Source: JBBKWG01 sp037968835
GTDB lineage: Bacteria; Pseudomonadota; Alphaproteobacteria; Rhodobacterales; Rhodobacteraceae
Assembly (NCBI GenBank): GCA_037968835.1
Contig: JBBKWG010000033.1
Coordinates: 1 to 25,598, forward strand
Direction: 5' to 3'
DNA length: 25,598 nucleotides
Shown here piece after piece: positions 1 through 9,167 of the stretch. The notes beneath the pieces were generated by a model that did no database searches, was not told where the DNA came from, and worked only from the letters and a program-made list of their open reading frames with translations. The position numbers and the translations under genes are program-made. Each line of letters begins with the position of its first letter. The first letter of the stretch is position 1.

Positions 1-344
<344 letters not shown>

Positions 345-346
345 AA

Positions 347-362
347 AAGCTGTTTCCAGCTT
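347..362 (-). other. Leader hairpin just upstream of 16S
   Basis: AAGCTG and CAGCTT form a perfect 6-bp stem around a 4-nt loop, ending 3 nt from the inferred 16S 5' end. It may take part in precursor folding or processing; that role is inferred from position only. Confidence 0.5.
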
Positions 363-390
363 GTCCTTGACGTTCGAACCTCTGCACATC

Positions 391-414
391 GTCCCAATCG
401 GCTAAGATTGGGAC
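391..414 (-). other. Leader hairpin with perfect 9-bp stem
   Basis: GTCCCAATC and GATTGGGAC form a perfect 9-bp stem with a 6-nt loop in the 16S leader, about 47 nt upstream of the gene. There is no T-tract after it on the minus strand, so it is not an intrinsic terminator. A role in rRNA processing or antitermination is possible but inferred. Confidence 0.6.
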
Positions 415-574
415 AGTCTCTGTTTGTTGTGCTTCAGGTTACCAAAGTAACGCAAAAGCCGTCCAAACAGTGAAGCTGACCTTCCATAATCGGACCCGAA
501 AGCCCTAGGAAGTCGATATACAGACGTTGATCCATCGAATGAACCAAACCGCCCACATATCTCTTCAGTTACCA

Positions 575-590
575 GCAATTTCAAAGAGCG
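575..590 (-). promoter_or_regulatory. boxA-like antitermination element of rRNA leader
   Basis: The minus strand reads CGCTCTTTGAAATTGC here. This resembles the boxA element bound by NusB-S10 in bacterial rRNA leaders (E. coli core TGCTCTTTAACA). It lies within the predicted leader, downstream of the promoter at 729-757, which is the expected place. Confidence 0.7.
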
Positions 591-728
591 ACAGAGACAA
601 AATTGACTGAGTGCGCCCTAACTTCGTCGGCGCGCCCCGCCTCATCTATCTCTGTTTTTTTTGCGTCTCGTTGCCTCGCGGCCCGTCTGGCGCCCCGGTG
701 GTGCATCTCTGCGCCGCCGGTGAGGGGG

Positions 729-757
729 TATTTACGGATTGGTGCCGGGACCCGCAA
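729..757 (-). promoter_or_regulatory. Probable rRNA operon promoter (sigma70 type)
   Basis: On the minus strand TTGCGG (752-757) is followed after exactly 17 bases by TAAATA (729-734). Downstream comes a C/G-rich stretch (CCCCCTCACCGG), like the discriminators of stringently controlled promoters. Upstream are A-tracts (761-768 and about 782-789 as T runs on the plus strand) that could act as an UP element. Transcription would begin near 722 and give a leader of about 380 nt. Confidence 0.65.
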
Positions 758-840
758 GGGGTTTTTTTCAGAAACATGACATTTTTTCCCCGCCCCTACG
801 TCACCCAACAAAATATAGCGTTTCGCGCAATATCAGCACT

Positions 841-900
841 ATTGGCAGGGGTTCGCGGACAATATTAGTTCGCGGCCATGTCGAGTTCACCACTGCCAAT
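841..900. repeat. Inverted repeat enclosing a short direct repeat
   Basis: ATTGGCAG (841-848) and CTGCCAAT (893-900) are perfect 8-bp inverted arms, 44 bases apart. Between them GTTCGCGG occurs twice (851-858 and 868-875) with a 17-bp period. The element lies between the 3' end of the MFS gene and the rRNA promoter. No T-tract follows, so it does not look like a simple terminator; function unknown. Confidence 0.5.
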
Positions 901-929
901 TGCGATTCATTTCGACTCGATCTGCCGGC

Positions 930-2114
930 TCAGACGACTCTTTCGCGGATTTTGACCGATTCACTGTGTTTTGGGACCGGACGAAGCCAGCGAGTCAGCC
1001 AAAGTGCCAGTCCAAGTCCCGGCAGAAGGGCGGCGAGGCCCGCCGAAAGCGTAAAGGATTCGGCGATAAAGCCGATCACCGGTGGCCCAACTAGGAAGCC
1101 GCCCAAGGCGACCATCGCCATGATTGCGATGTTGGCAGATTCGTATTGGTCGTCCAGGGCCGCAATCGCGGAAACGCCGAGTGGATATGCGCTGGAGATT
1201 CCGAATCCTACGAACGCGAACGCTGGATAGGCGACGGCCAGGGGCAACGGCAGCACGAGAAGAAGTATCCCCGCCACCGCGAAGCCCGTTGTCAGCCGCG
1301 CAAGCGACACCGCGCCAAGGCGACGCTTCAGCCAATCGCCCGCAAACCGCCCCCCTGCCATGAAAGCTGAGAAGATTGTCACTGCGATCCCCGCCCTGCC
1401 CTCGACGTCGCCCAACCGCTCGGCAAGATATACAGCAGCCCAGTCGGCCATGGCGCCTTCCGTCATCGTTACGAAGAACATGAATACCGCGACGAGGACC
1501 AAAGCCTTGGGCAGCGTGCGAAACGCGCGACGGGGCGGGACTTTGGAATCGTCGACGTCTCCCAGTCGCGGCAGCGCATAGGCAGTCGCGACACCGAAAC
1601 CGGCGGACACCATTGCCAGTGCCCCGAGCGTAAGCCACGGCGAGAGGCTGGCAAAAATGGCGATGAAAGCGGAACCGAGCATGATGCCAAGTGCCCAAAA
1701 GCCGTGACAGCGGTTCATGATCATCAGATGAGCGCGCTTTTCGAGGCGTCCCGCATAGACGTTTATGCCGACCTCAAGAAATCCGGTCGCGGCACCAAGC
1801 GCCGTCAGCGCAATGAAAAGGCTTGGGCCGCTGAAGGCGACGAGCGGAAGCATGACCGCTGCGGCCTGGATCGGGAGGACGACCATGAATATGCGGCGTG
1901 GTCCCGACCTTGCCAGGATACGCCCGGCGATCTGAAGACTTGGGATCAGCGCAATCGGCATCCCGAGCAATGCCAGCGCCAATTCACCCTTGGACAATTC
2001 GAGCGCCGCTTTGGTGTAAGGAATAAGCGCCAGCCACCCGCCAATCGCCAGCGGCTGAAGCAGGAAGATCGCCATAGTGAGAAATGTCGCCCGCCGGGCC
2101 GAATGTGGTTCCAT
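930..2114 (-). CDS. MFS transporter (YbjJ-like)
   Basis: This 394-residue protein has the hydrophobic pattern of a 12-helix major facilitator and an internal family-like stretch (RLEKRAHLMIMNRCHGFW, around residues 127-144) reminiscent of YbjJ/fucose-permease-type members. It would sit in the inner membrane; the substrate cannot be read from sequence. The two halves are joined by a polar loop near residues 186-198 (GDVDDSKVPPRR). The ATG at 2112-2114 has only a weak AGG upstream. It lies 43 bp downstream of msrQ on the same strand and may be cotranscribed with it, though no functional link is evident. Its end faces the rRNA promoter region. Family is secure, substrate unknown. Confidence 0.85.
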   Translation of the reverse strand: MEPHSARRATFLTMAIFLLQPLAIGGWLALIPYTKAALELSKGELALALLGMPIALIPSLQIAGRILARSGPRRIFMVVLPIQAAAVMLPLVAFSGPSLFIALTALGAATGFLEVGINVYAGRLEKRAHLMIMNRCHGFWALGIMLGSAFIAIFASLSPWLTLGALAMVSAGFGVATAYALPRLGDVDDSKVPPRRAFRTLPKALVLVAVFMFFVTMTEGAMADWAAVYLAERLGDVEGRAGIAVTIFSAFMAGGRFAGDWLKRRLGAVSLARLTTGFAVAGILLLVLPLPLAVAYPAFAFVGFGISSAYPLGVSAIAALDDQYESANIAIMAMVALGGFLVGPPVIGFIAESFTLSAGLAALLPGLGLALWLTRWLRPVPKHSESVKIRERVV

Positions 2115-2157
2115 CGTCGAGAACCTAGCAGTAATTCATTTGGCGAAAAGCAGATTG

Positions 2158-2772
2158 TCAGGCGCGGACCGCGCCGCGCAGACCTGACCAGTTCACCCGC
2201 ATCGCGAGCAGAACCATAATCGTTGCAAGATAGATCAGCGGCTCAAGTTGAAAGCCTTTGACCAGCATGACGAAGTGAATCGAGCCAAGGATCGCGCAGG
2301 CATAAGTCAGTTGGTGCAGTCGCTTCCACTTTTTCGGTCCGAGCTTTCGGATCGAGAGATTGTTTGATGTGATCGCCACGGGGATCATCAGCACGAAGCC
2401 CGCCATGCCGATCGTGATATAAGGACGCTTGATGATGTCTGCCCAGATTTGCGAGACGATCTGGACGTCCAGCACCAACCACACCAGAAGGTGGCAGACT
2501 ATATAATAGAATGTCAGAAGCCCGATCGCGCGGCGGAACTTCACCAGATTGATGCCCGTCAGATCACGCAACGGCGTCACCGCCAGCGTCGCTATCAGCA
2601 TCTTTAGTCCCAATCCGCCAAGTTCACGTTCCAGCGCCTTGATCGGCTCGACCCCAAGCCCGCCAGTCAAACCCAGCCACAAAAACCAAAGAGGCGGCAG
2701 CGCACCTATTATATAGAGCGGCCACGCGGGCAGCTTGCGCAGGGCGCTGTTTATCCGCTGGGAAGGGGTCAT
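2158..2772 (-). CDS. msrQ: MsrQ, heme-binding membrane subunit of methionine sulfoxide reductase
   Basis: The 204-residue protein is a YedZ/MsrQ-type ferric-reductase-like membrane protein with about six hydrophobic helices. Candidate heme-ligand histidines lie in YYIVCHLLVW, KRLHQLTYA and GSIHFVML. In the known system MsrQ takes electrons from the quinone pool or flavin and passes them to the periplasmic molybdoenzyme MsrP, which reduces methionine sulfoxide in envelope proteins. It starts 4 bp after the msrP stop codon, so the two are almost surely one operon, in the usual msrP-msrQ order. Length is typical of the family. Identification rests on overall sequence pattern and on the partner gene. 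Confidence 0.93.
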   Translation of the reverse strand: MTPSQRINSALRKLPAWPLYIIGALPPLWFLWLGLTGGLGVEPIKALERELGGLGLKMLIATLAVTPLRDLTGINLVKFRRAIGLLTFYYIVCHLLVWLVLDVQIVSQIWADIIKRPYITIGMAGFVLMIPVAITSNNLSIRKLGPKKWKRLHQLTYACAILGSIHFVMLVKGFQLEPLIYLATIMVLLAMRVNWSGLRGAVRA

Positions 2773-2776
2773 CGGC

Positions 2777-3706
2777 TCAGTAGTTCTCGGACAGGTCCAT
2801 ACCGGCGTAAAGCGACGCGACCTGCGCCTCGTATCCGTTGAACATCAGTGTCTCTTTGCGCTTCGAGAAAAGTCCGCCACCGATGGGACGTTCGGTTGCC
2901 TGGCTCCAGCGGGGATGATCCACGGTCGGGTTCACGTTGCTATAAAAGCCGTACTCGCGCGCATTGGCCATGTTCCAACTTGTATCGGGCTGCTCTTCGG
3001 TCAGCGAAATCCGGACAATGGATTTGATCGACTTGAACCCGTACTTCCAGGGAACGATCAGCCGGATCGGCGCGCCGTTCTGTTTCGGCATGGGTTCGTC
3101 ATAAAGACCTGTCGCCATGATCGTCAGCGGATTCATGGCTTCGTCCAGACGCAGACCCTCGCGATAGGGCCAGTTCAGGACCGGGAAGCGGACACCGGGC
3201 ATTTCTTCGGGCCGCACCGCCGTTTCAAAGGAAACGTACTTCGCGGATGGCTGGACGCCGACACGGTTGAGCAGATCGGCAAGTTCGAAACCGACCCAAG
3301 GCACGATCATCGACCACGCCTCGACACAGCGGAAACGATAAATCCGTTCTTCCAGCGAGACGCTCGCCATGATGTCGTCGAACGAATAATCGCCGGGCTT
3401 GTCGACCAAGCCGTCGATTTTCACCGTCCAGGGATCAATCGTCAAAGTATGTGCATTCTGCGCCGGGTCGTCCTTGCCGGTGCCGAACTCATAATAATTG
3501 TTGTAGCTTGAGATTTCCTCGAACGAATTGGGCATAAGGCCCATTCCGTGAGGCGTCTTCTTGGCACCAAGGCTCGCCAGGGCAGGACCGGCTGCAACGC
3601 CCAACGCAAGCGCACCTGCTCCGGACATCAACTGCCTGCGATTCATGAACTCCGCCTTGGACGTGGTGTCCGACCAGTTGAGTTCGCTCTTGTATCGTCC
3701 TGCCAT
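2777..3706 (-). CDS. msrP: MsrP, periplasmic molybdopterin methionine sulfoxide reductase
   Basis: 309 residues, sulfite-oxidase-fold catalytic subunit (YedY/MsrP). It begins with a Tat signal: a polar n-region, then NRRQLMSGAGALALG with the twin arginines at residues 23-24 and a likely cleavage after GPALA (about 45). The conserved cysteine that binds the molybdenum is in YRFRCVEAW (Cys127). Downstream GAPIRLIVPWKYGFKSIKSI is the typical cofactor-binding region. The long n-region before RR is also found in E. coli MsrP. The ATG has a good AGGGAG 6 nt upstream. It would be exported folded with its cofactor and repair oxidised methionines in the periplasm together with MsrQ. Confidence 0.95.
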   Translation of the reverse strand: MAGRYKSELNWSDTTSKAEFMNRRQLMSGAGALALGVAAGPALASLGAKKTPHGMGLMPNSFEEISSYNNYYEFGTGKDDPAQNAHTLTIDPWTVKIDGLVDKPGDYSFDDIMASVSLEERIYRFRCVEAWSMIVPWVGFELADLLNRVGVQPSAKYVSFETAVRPEEMPGVRFPVLNWPYREGLRLDEAMNPLTIMATGLYDEPMPKQNGAPIRLIVPWKYGFKSIKSIVRISLTEEQPDTSWNMANAREYGFYSNVNPTVDHPRWSQATERPIGGGLFSKRKETLMFNGYEAQVASLYAGMDLSENY

Positions 3707-3795
3707 GGTTCACTCCCTTGTGGTCTGCTCTTAAAGATGAGGTTCTCTGTCGATCTGACAATTGCGTTCACGCGATAGTGCAACAGCAGCCACGT

Positions 3796-3814
3796 CTTGA
3801 AATATCGTTTCAAG
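3796..3814. promoter_or_regulatory. Palindrome upstream of msrP (possible operator)
   Basis: CTTGAAA and TTTCAAG are perfect 7-bp arms around a 5-bp spacer (TATCG). It sits about 90 bp upstream of the msrP start and about 90 bp beyond the imuB stop. No T-tract follows on the minus strand, which argues against a terminator for imuB. A transcription factor site controlling msrPQ is a reasonable inference; the regulator is unknown. Confidence 0.45.
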
Positions 3815-3902
3815 TGCCAGTTTTCCCTCACAAATTTTCACGAAGCTGTGATTGGGTTTCGGGCAATGTGTGGCGCAGGCGCACGGGCGGCGCTGCTGGC
3901 GT

Positions 3903-5558
3903 TCAGCCAAAGCTCCCCTGACAGAACCAGCCTGCGGACATCGTCTGACCATGCGCATAATAGAGCCACAGCCGCTCTCCGCTCCGTGTTGTCACGCGCC
4001 AGTAATCGCGCACCCCTGAGCGCCAGTCGGGGTCGTCCAGCCACCATTCCGGAGCGATACGTTCGGGGCCGGACGCAGTGCGGGTTTCAAGCGTCCGACC
4101 GCGCCAGCGAAAAGTCGCGGGCACGTCCGTGCTTTCCTCGGCAGCGACGATTTCGGGCCGCCAGATTTCAAGCGGGCGCGGACCGGGGGGCCGTGGCCAC
4201 TCGGGGGCGGGTTCCGACCAGACCGCCGCAACCACCTTCGCGGCTTTGTCGGGGATATGGCTGTCGGCAGGATGAAGTCGCGTGATCGCTTCCAGCCCGA
4301 CCCGCGCACCGATCCGTCCCAGCAGATCGTCAAGGCCGGCACTTTTGCCAAGGCGGATCGCACCATCTGCCGCAGCCTCTGCATGACCGCTGTGCTGATG
4401 CGTGTGAATCGGTTCGGTCGCGACCGCCACAATGCGAATGCGGTCGATCCCGAAGCCCGCGTCGATCTCGTTGATCTTCATCGCCAGAAGCGGGCGCATG
4501 CGTTCGGGATCGGCCGAGGGACGGGCAAGGCCGACCTCGATCCATTGCATCGTGTGATCGGTGCGAAAGCACTCCATCCGGACACGCCGCGCGCCCCGGC
4601 CCACCGCCCGCAGCTTGTCGCCAAGAGGTGGCAGCAACCGATCAAGCGCGGCGGCGATATCGCTTGCCAGTCCTATCGGTTCCGGCATCGTCAGCCGGGT
4701 GACGAAGTGGGCAGGCGGACGGGCCGGACTGACGGGTTCTGGCGCAATTCCCGTCGCCTGATCCAGACGATGGACCAGATGCTGACCAAAGCGGCGGGCC
4801 AGCGCGGCGCGGGGCTGACCCGCCAGATCGCCGATGTGGCGCAAGCCAAGCCGCGTGAGCATTGCCAGAACGTCCGGTGGCAGGCGCAGCGCCGCCACCG
4901 GAAGCGGGGCCAGAGTGGTGCGCATCTGACCCGTCGGCGCGATCCGTCCTGTCTGGTTTCGGGTCGCGGTGGTGGCCGGAGACGCTCCGCCCTTGACCCA
5001 ATGCCGCTTGGCGGCACGCGACCGGGTCGCGCGGGCTTCTTGCATGATGTCGTCGCCGGTGCGGGTGCCCCCGCCCGGACCCTGCCCTGCAAACCGCGCA
5101 ATCGCCCAGGCCGCGCCGACCGTATCGGCAATGCCCGCCGAAACCGTCAAGCCCAGATCGGCGCAGTCGTCTTCGGCCACCTGCATCAGCGCGGGCTCGC
5201 CCCCGAAAAGATGCGCGCACCCGGTCAGGTCGATCACGAGGGAATCCGGAGGCTCTTCCGACACCCAAGGACTGAACTTGCCGGCCCAACGGCGCAGCAC
5301 GGTCAGGAACGCGGCATCGAGTTGCGGGTTGGTCAGCTTGGTCACCAATTCGGGACACATCGCGCGCGCGTCGCGCAAAGGCTGGCCGCGACGCAAACCT
5401 GTCGCTTCGGCCTCGCTCGATACCGAGACCAGCATCTGTGCATTGCCGACTTCGCCCACGACCGCGAACGGCCCGGCTGGCAGACGCCGGTCCAGTCTCA
5501 GAAAACGCTCGGCCGCAAGACGCGGAAACCAGAGCGAAAGGATGCGTCGTTGATGCAT
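3903..5558 (-). CDS. imuB: ImuB-type Y-family polymerase-like mutasome protein
   Basis: About 551 residues from the ATG at 5556-5558. The start (MHQRRILSLWFPRLAAERFL) is typical of ImuB, and the normal Y-polymerase acidic motif is replaced there, so the protein should be catalytically inactive. Further family segments are a palm-like PPDSLVIDLTGCAHLFGGE, a HhH/little-finger region and a long C-terminal part. In the known system ImuB links ImuA, the error-prone polymerase DnaE2 and the beta clamp in SOS mutagenesis. Here neither imuA nor dnaE2 is adjacent: msrP lies downstream and a porin-like gene is divergent upstream. The open frame extends to 5627, but that part covers a LexA box (5577-5591), which supports a start at 5558 (or less likely 5576). 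SD is weak. Confidence 0.9.
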   Translation of the reverse strand: MHQRRILSLWFPRLAAERFLRLDRRLPAGPFAVVGEVGNAQMLVSVSSEAEATGLRRGQPLRDARAMCPELVTKLTNPQLDAAFLTVLRRWAGKFSPWVSEEPPDSLVIDLTGCAHLFGGEPALMQVAEDDCADLGLTVSAGIADTVGAAWAIARFAGQGPGGGTRTGDDIMQEARATRSRAAKRHWVKGGASPATTATRNQTGRIAPTGQMRTTLAPLPVAALRLPPDVLAMLTRLGLRHIGDLAGQPRAALARRFGQHLVHRLDQATGIAPEPVSPARPPAHFVTRLTMPEPIGLASDIAAALDRLLPPLGDKLRAVGRGARRVRMECFRTDHTMQWIEVGLARPSADPERMRPLLAMKINEIDAGFGIDRIRIVAVATEPIHTHQHSGHAEAAADGAIRLGKSAGLDDLLGRIGARVGLEAITRLHPADSHIPDKAAKVVAAVWSEPAPEWPRPPGPRPLEIWRPEIVAAEESTDVPATFRWRGRTLETRTASGPERIAPEWWLDDPDWRSGVRDYWRVTTRSGERLWLYYAHGQTMSAGWFCQGSFG

Positions 5559-5576
5559 GATCCGGGCAGCAATCAT

Positions 5577-5591
5577 GTTCTTGATTTGTTC
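5577..5591. promoter_or_regulatory. LexA (SOS) box of imuB
   Basis: GTTC-TTGATTT-GTTC matches the alphaproteobacterial LexA operator GTTC-N7-GTTC exactly. It lies 18 bp upstream of the imuB start codon at 5558. imuB is a classical SOS gene in these bacteria, so site and gene agree. Confidence 0.82.
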
Positions 5592-5846
5592 TACCCTATC
5601 ACGTCCCCCATCCGAGTCGAGGCACAACGATCACAAACTTATGAATGGCGACGTCGCAGCGTGGGCAAAAATTGGCGCAACAAAAGGCTTCCCGCGGCCA
5701 GAATCCGCGCCTCACCGAAATGTCACAAAAAACCACTGAACCAGAATCGCGGTTCCACGTTTTCCTTTTAGCACCCGAACTCTCGGATTGGGGACGTTGT
5801 CGCCTGCAATTGACGCAGGTTCTTACGAATTGAGAAGGAGCAGAAA

Positions 5847-6470
5847 ATGCTACGCTATTTAACCCCGATCGCCTTTGTCGTCACAGGTGCGACAGGCGCA
5901 TTCGCCGCCGGCCCCACGCCGCTTATCGAAGACACCGTCGTCGCAACACCGGCACCCGAACCGATCCCCGCCAGTGGCGACTGGCAAGGCGGATACGCGG
6001 GCCTCCAGCTTGGCTATGGATTCGGCGATTTCAGCTTCAACGTGGATGACTTCGACACCGACGGCGTCATCGGCGGCATCCATGCCGGTTACCTCTGGGA
6101 CATGGGCACCTGGGTAATCGGGCCAGAGTTCCAGTACGACGCAGCAGACCTTTCGTTCGATACGTCCACAGGCTCGGGTTCATTCGATGAAATCGCGCGC
6201 CTCAAACTGCGAGTCGGTCGCGATATGGAGCAAGGTCTGTTCTATGGCTCGGCGGGTGTCGCCTATGCCAACTTCGACGGAGTAAGCGGAATAACAGATA
6301 TTGACTTCGATGACCCGGGCTATGTCGTGGGCGTCGGGTACGACTATCGCATGAATTCAAACTGGGTCCTCGGCGGCGAGTACCAGTTCCACAAATTCAA
6401 CGATTTTGGAGCCGACGGAAACGACGTCGACTTCAGCACGGTGCACCTGCGCGCGTCTTATCAGTTCTGA
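5847..6470 (+). CDS. Outer-membrane beta-barrel protein (Omp25/OmpA-like barrel)
   Basis: 207 residues with a signal peptide (MLRYLTPIAFVVTGATGAFA, cleavage about residue 20-21), a short Pro-rich linker, then an 8-strand-barrel type sequence starting WQGGYAGLQLGYGFG and ending in the outer-membrane C-terminal signature with a final Phe (HLRASYQF). Regular alternation of polar and aromatic/hydrophobic residues and GG/DY turns fit the Omp25/RopB-like porin family of alphaproteobacteria. Start is fixed by AAGGAG 6 nt before ATG. The gene stands alone, followed by a good intrinsic terminator, and diverges from imuB. Function beyond an outer-membrane structural or protective role cannot be told. 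Confidence 0.88.
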   Translation: MLRYLTPIAFVVTGATGAFAAGPTPLIEDTVVATPAPEPIPASGDWQGGYAGLQLGYGFGDFSFNVDDFDTDGVIGGIHAGYLWDMGTWVIGPEFQYDAADLSFDTSTGSGSFDEIARLKLRVGRDMEQGLFYGSAGVAYANFDGVSGITDIDFDDPGYVVGVGYDYRMNSNWVLGGEYQFHKFNDFGADGNDVDFSTVHLRASYQF

Positions 6471-6504
6471 GACGCTGACCCATTCCCTTGTGTTGGTGCG
6501 ATTG

Positions 6505-6533
6505 GGCCGTCCGGTACTCCGGGCGGTCCTTTT
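6505..6533 (+). terminator. Intrinsic terminator after the barrel gene
   Basis: GGCCGTCCGG (6505-6514) pairs with CCGGGCGGTC (6519-6528) as a 10-bp stem with two G-U pairs and a TACT loop, followed by CTTTT. It lies 34 bp after the stop codon of the barrel gene, and just beyond the 3' end of the convergent I78 gene. Confidence 0.8.
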
Positions 6534-6543
6534 CGGTATTTGA

Positions 6544-6813
6544 CTATCCGCAATAGACCCGCCGGATCTTGCCGCCGGTGTCATAGACGATGTTTGTTCT
6601 CTCGGGCCGGTAATCCTGTGTGACGATATCATTTTCGCCAAACACGCGGATGTCCCTTCCGCTTGGAAGCGTGACGGCAGCGACATTGCTTCCGACCAGA
6701 TCACGGTAGTCGGCGGCGTCGCACTGCTCGTCGTCTTCGTCGAACCGGTCGGGGAACCCGGTGTTCGCGCATCCGGCGAGCGCGAGGGCGAGTAAGATTG
6801 GCAGATAGTTCAT
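6544..6813 (-). CDS. I78-family peptidase inhibitor lipoprotein
   Basis: 89 residues. A lipoprotein signal (LALALAGC, lipid-modified Cys15) is followed by a compact domain with the I78 inhibitor pattern: CDAADYRDLVG, then VTLPSGRDIRVFGENDIVTQDYRPERTNI, ending RRVYCG. Cys31 and Cys88 flank the domain and could form a disulfide. Members related to the fungal inhibitor are thought to bind serine proteases in the periplasm. The start has GGAGG 7 nt upstream. It is divergent from the alcohol dehydrogenase gene (99 bp apart) and convergent with the barrel gene. Family call is good; the target protease is unknown. Confidence 0.87.
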   Translation of the reverse strand: MNYLPILLALALAGCANTGFPDRFDEDDEQCDAADYRDLVGSNVAAVTLPSGRDIRVFGENDIVTQDYRPERTNIVYDTGGKIRRVYCG

Positions 6814-6912
6814 GAACAGGCCTCCAGCCTTTTGATCAGGCAGTTTACCCGTTGATTTCGCTGTGTCACTGGCTCAGGGTCAAGCCGGAAATAACGATAG
6901 GAGAGCGAGTTC

Positions 6913-8025
<1,113 letters not shown>

Positions 8026-8496
8026 GATCATCGCAATTGGCGCACTGACTGCGAGCGCGGCATCCGCGGCGGAGTTGGTTTTTGACGGCGCCGGTGCCTC
8101 CGAGCGACCCGAGATCGTCTTTGAAACGGGGCGCATGCGCCTTGGCGTGAGTGGCGCTGACCTTGAGGCCATTTCAGTGACGCAGGACGCGAATGGCGAA
8201 CCCGTATTGCAGTTTCTGATGAACGAGGCCGACGCGCTGTCTTTCGCCGCACTTACAGGCGGTCACATCGGCGAAACCATGTCGGTGTCGATCTTTGGCC
8301 AAGAGTTGGTCGCGCCAGTAATTCGCGAGCGCATCGCCGGCGGTGCGGGCACGATCCGCATTTCCACCATGACACAAGCTGAAGAGCTGGCCCTGGCTCT
8401 TGCTGGTGACGCACCCTGCCCCGGCGATTAACGACACTTGTCTTTCCCGGTGTCAGGCCCGACATTCTGTCGAAACGAGAAACATTGAGGTGAGCC

Positions 8497-9081
8497 ATGG
8501 CCGACGACAAGAAAAAAAATGATGACAAGAAAGAACTTGGCGGCAAGGCGGCCGAGCTTTTCTTCAAATCCCGGAACGTGATCATCACCGGCGAGATCAA
8601 TGACAAGCTGGCCAACCGGGTCACGACGCAGTTGATCGCACTGGCGGAAGACAACGAGGATCCAATCAACGTGTTTATCTCATCGCCCGGCGGCCACGTC
8701 GAATCCGGCGATATGGTCCACGATATAATCAAGTTCATTCGCCCGACGGTGCGCACTATCGGTTCTGGATGGGTGGCCAGCGCTGGCGCTTTGATTTTCG
8801 TGGGCGCGCAGTTGGAAAACCGCTTCTGCCTGCCGAACACTCGTTTTCTGCTGCACGAGCCATCGGGCGGAATTGGCGGTTCTGCGTCGGATATGTGGAT
8901 ACAAGCCGAGCAGATCCGCAAGATGCGCGAAAGGTTCTACCAATTGTTCGCTGAAGCGACCGGTCAGACCGAGGAGAAGATTGCCGAGGATACCCGCCGT
9001 GACTTCTGGCTCGATACAAAAGAGGCAAAGGCATACGGTTTGCTGGGCAAAGTCATCAACTCGGCGAGTGACCTGCCGTAA
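8497..9081 (+). CDS. ClpP-like ATP-dependent protease proteolytic subunit
   Basis: 194 residues of the ClpP fold. The Ser-His-Asp triad is visible: Ser95 in GWVASAGALI, His120 in RFLLHEPSGG, Asp169 in TRRDFWLDTKEAKAYGLL. The oxyanion motif SSPGGHVESG is at 62-71. The N-terminus (MADDKKKNDDKKE) is unusually charged and lacks the usual ClpP axial-loop sequence, and the motif around the serine differs from the common ASMGA, so this looks like a second, divergent ClpP rather than the housekeeping one. It would form a barrel with a Clp ATPase or act with another ClpP. SD GAGGTG lies close before ATG. It stands in a plus-strand run after the SecD-head protein. Confidence 0.88.
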   Translation: MADDKKKNDDKKELGGKAAELFFKSRNVIITGEINDKLANRVTTQLIALAEDNEDPINVFISSPGGHVESGDMVHDIIKFIRPTVRTIGSGWVASAGALIFVGAQLENRFCLPNTRFLLHEPSGGIGGSASDMWIQAEQIRKMRERFYQLFAEATGQTEEKIAEDTRRDFWLDTKEAKAYGLLGKVINSASDLP

Positions 9082-9167
9082 GTCCAGCCGGATCGGAAAC
9101 CATGTCACAGAGCGACACAAGCAGTCAGGGGCAGACAGTTCCCGCCCCGGCTGTTAGAGGAACCGGA

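Larger units (their letters stand above)
345..929 (-). other. rRNA operon leader and upstream region, no protein gene
   Basis: I see no credible coding sequence in these 585 bases; short open frames here lack ribosome binding sites and recognisable domains. On the minus strand it holds, in order of transcription, an A-tract-rich upstream region (about 758-800), the promoter (729-757), a leader of roughly 380 nt with an A8 run (655-664), a boxA-like element (575-590), and two hairpins close to the 16S gene. The part from 801 to 929 separates the promoter from the 3' end of the MFS gene and contains small repeats described separately. Confidence 0.75.

Noticed and set aside
655..664. A T8 run on the plus strand, looked at as a terminator tail
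   Set aside because: No stable stem lies just before it; it is an A-run in the rRNA leader on the minus strand.
4257..5771. A 504-codon open frame on the plus strand
   Set aside because: It is antisense to imuB, has no SD or recognisable domain, and is Arg/Gly/His-rich, as expected for a shadow frame in high G+C DNA.
5807..5823. Small hairpin CCTGC-N7-GCAGG before the barrel gene
   Set aside because: The stem is only 5 bp and there is no T-tract; probably chance, or a minor leader structure.
8432..8496. Inverted repeats between the SecD-head-like gene and the ClpP-like gene (CGACA-TTC-TGTCG)
   Set aside because: The stem is 5 bp with no T-tract, so I do not call a terminator; the genes may be cotranscribed.
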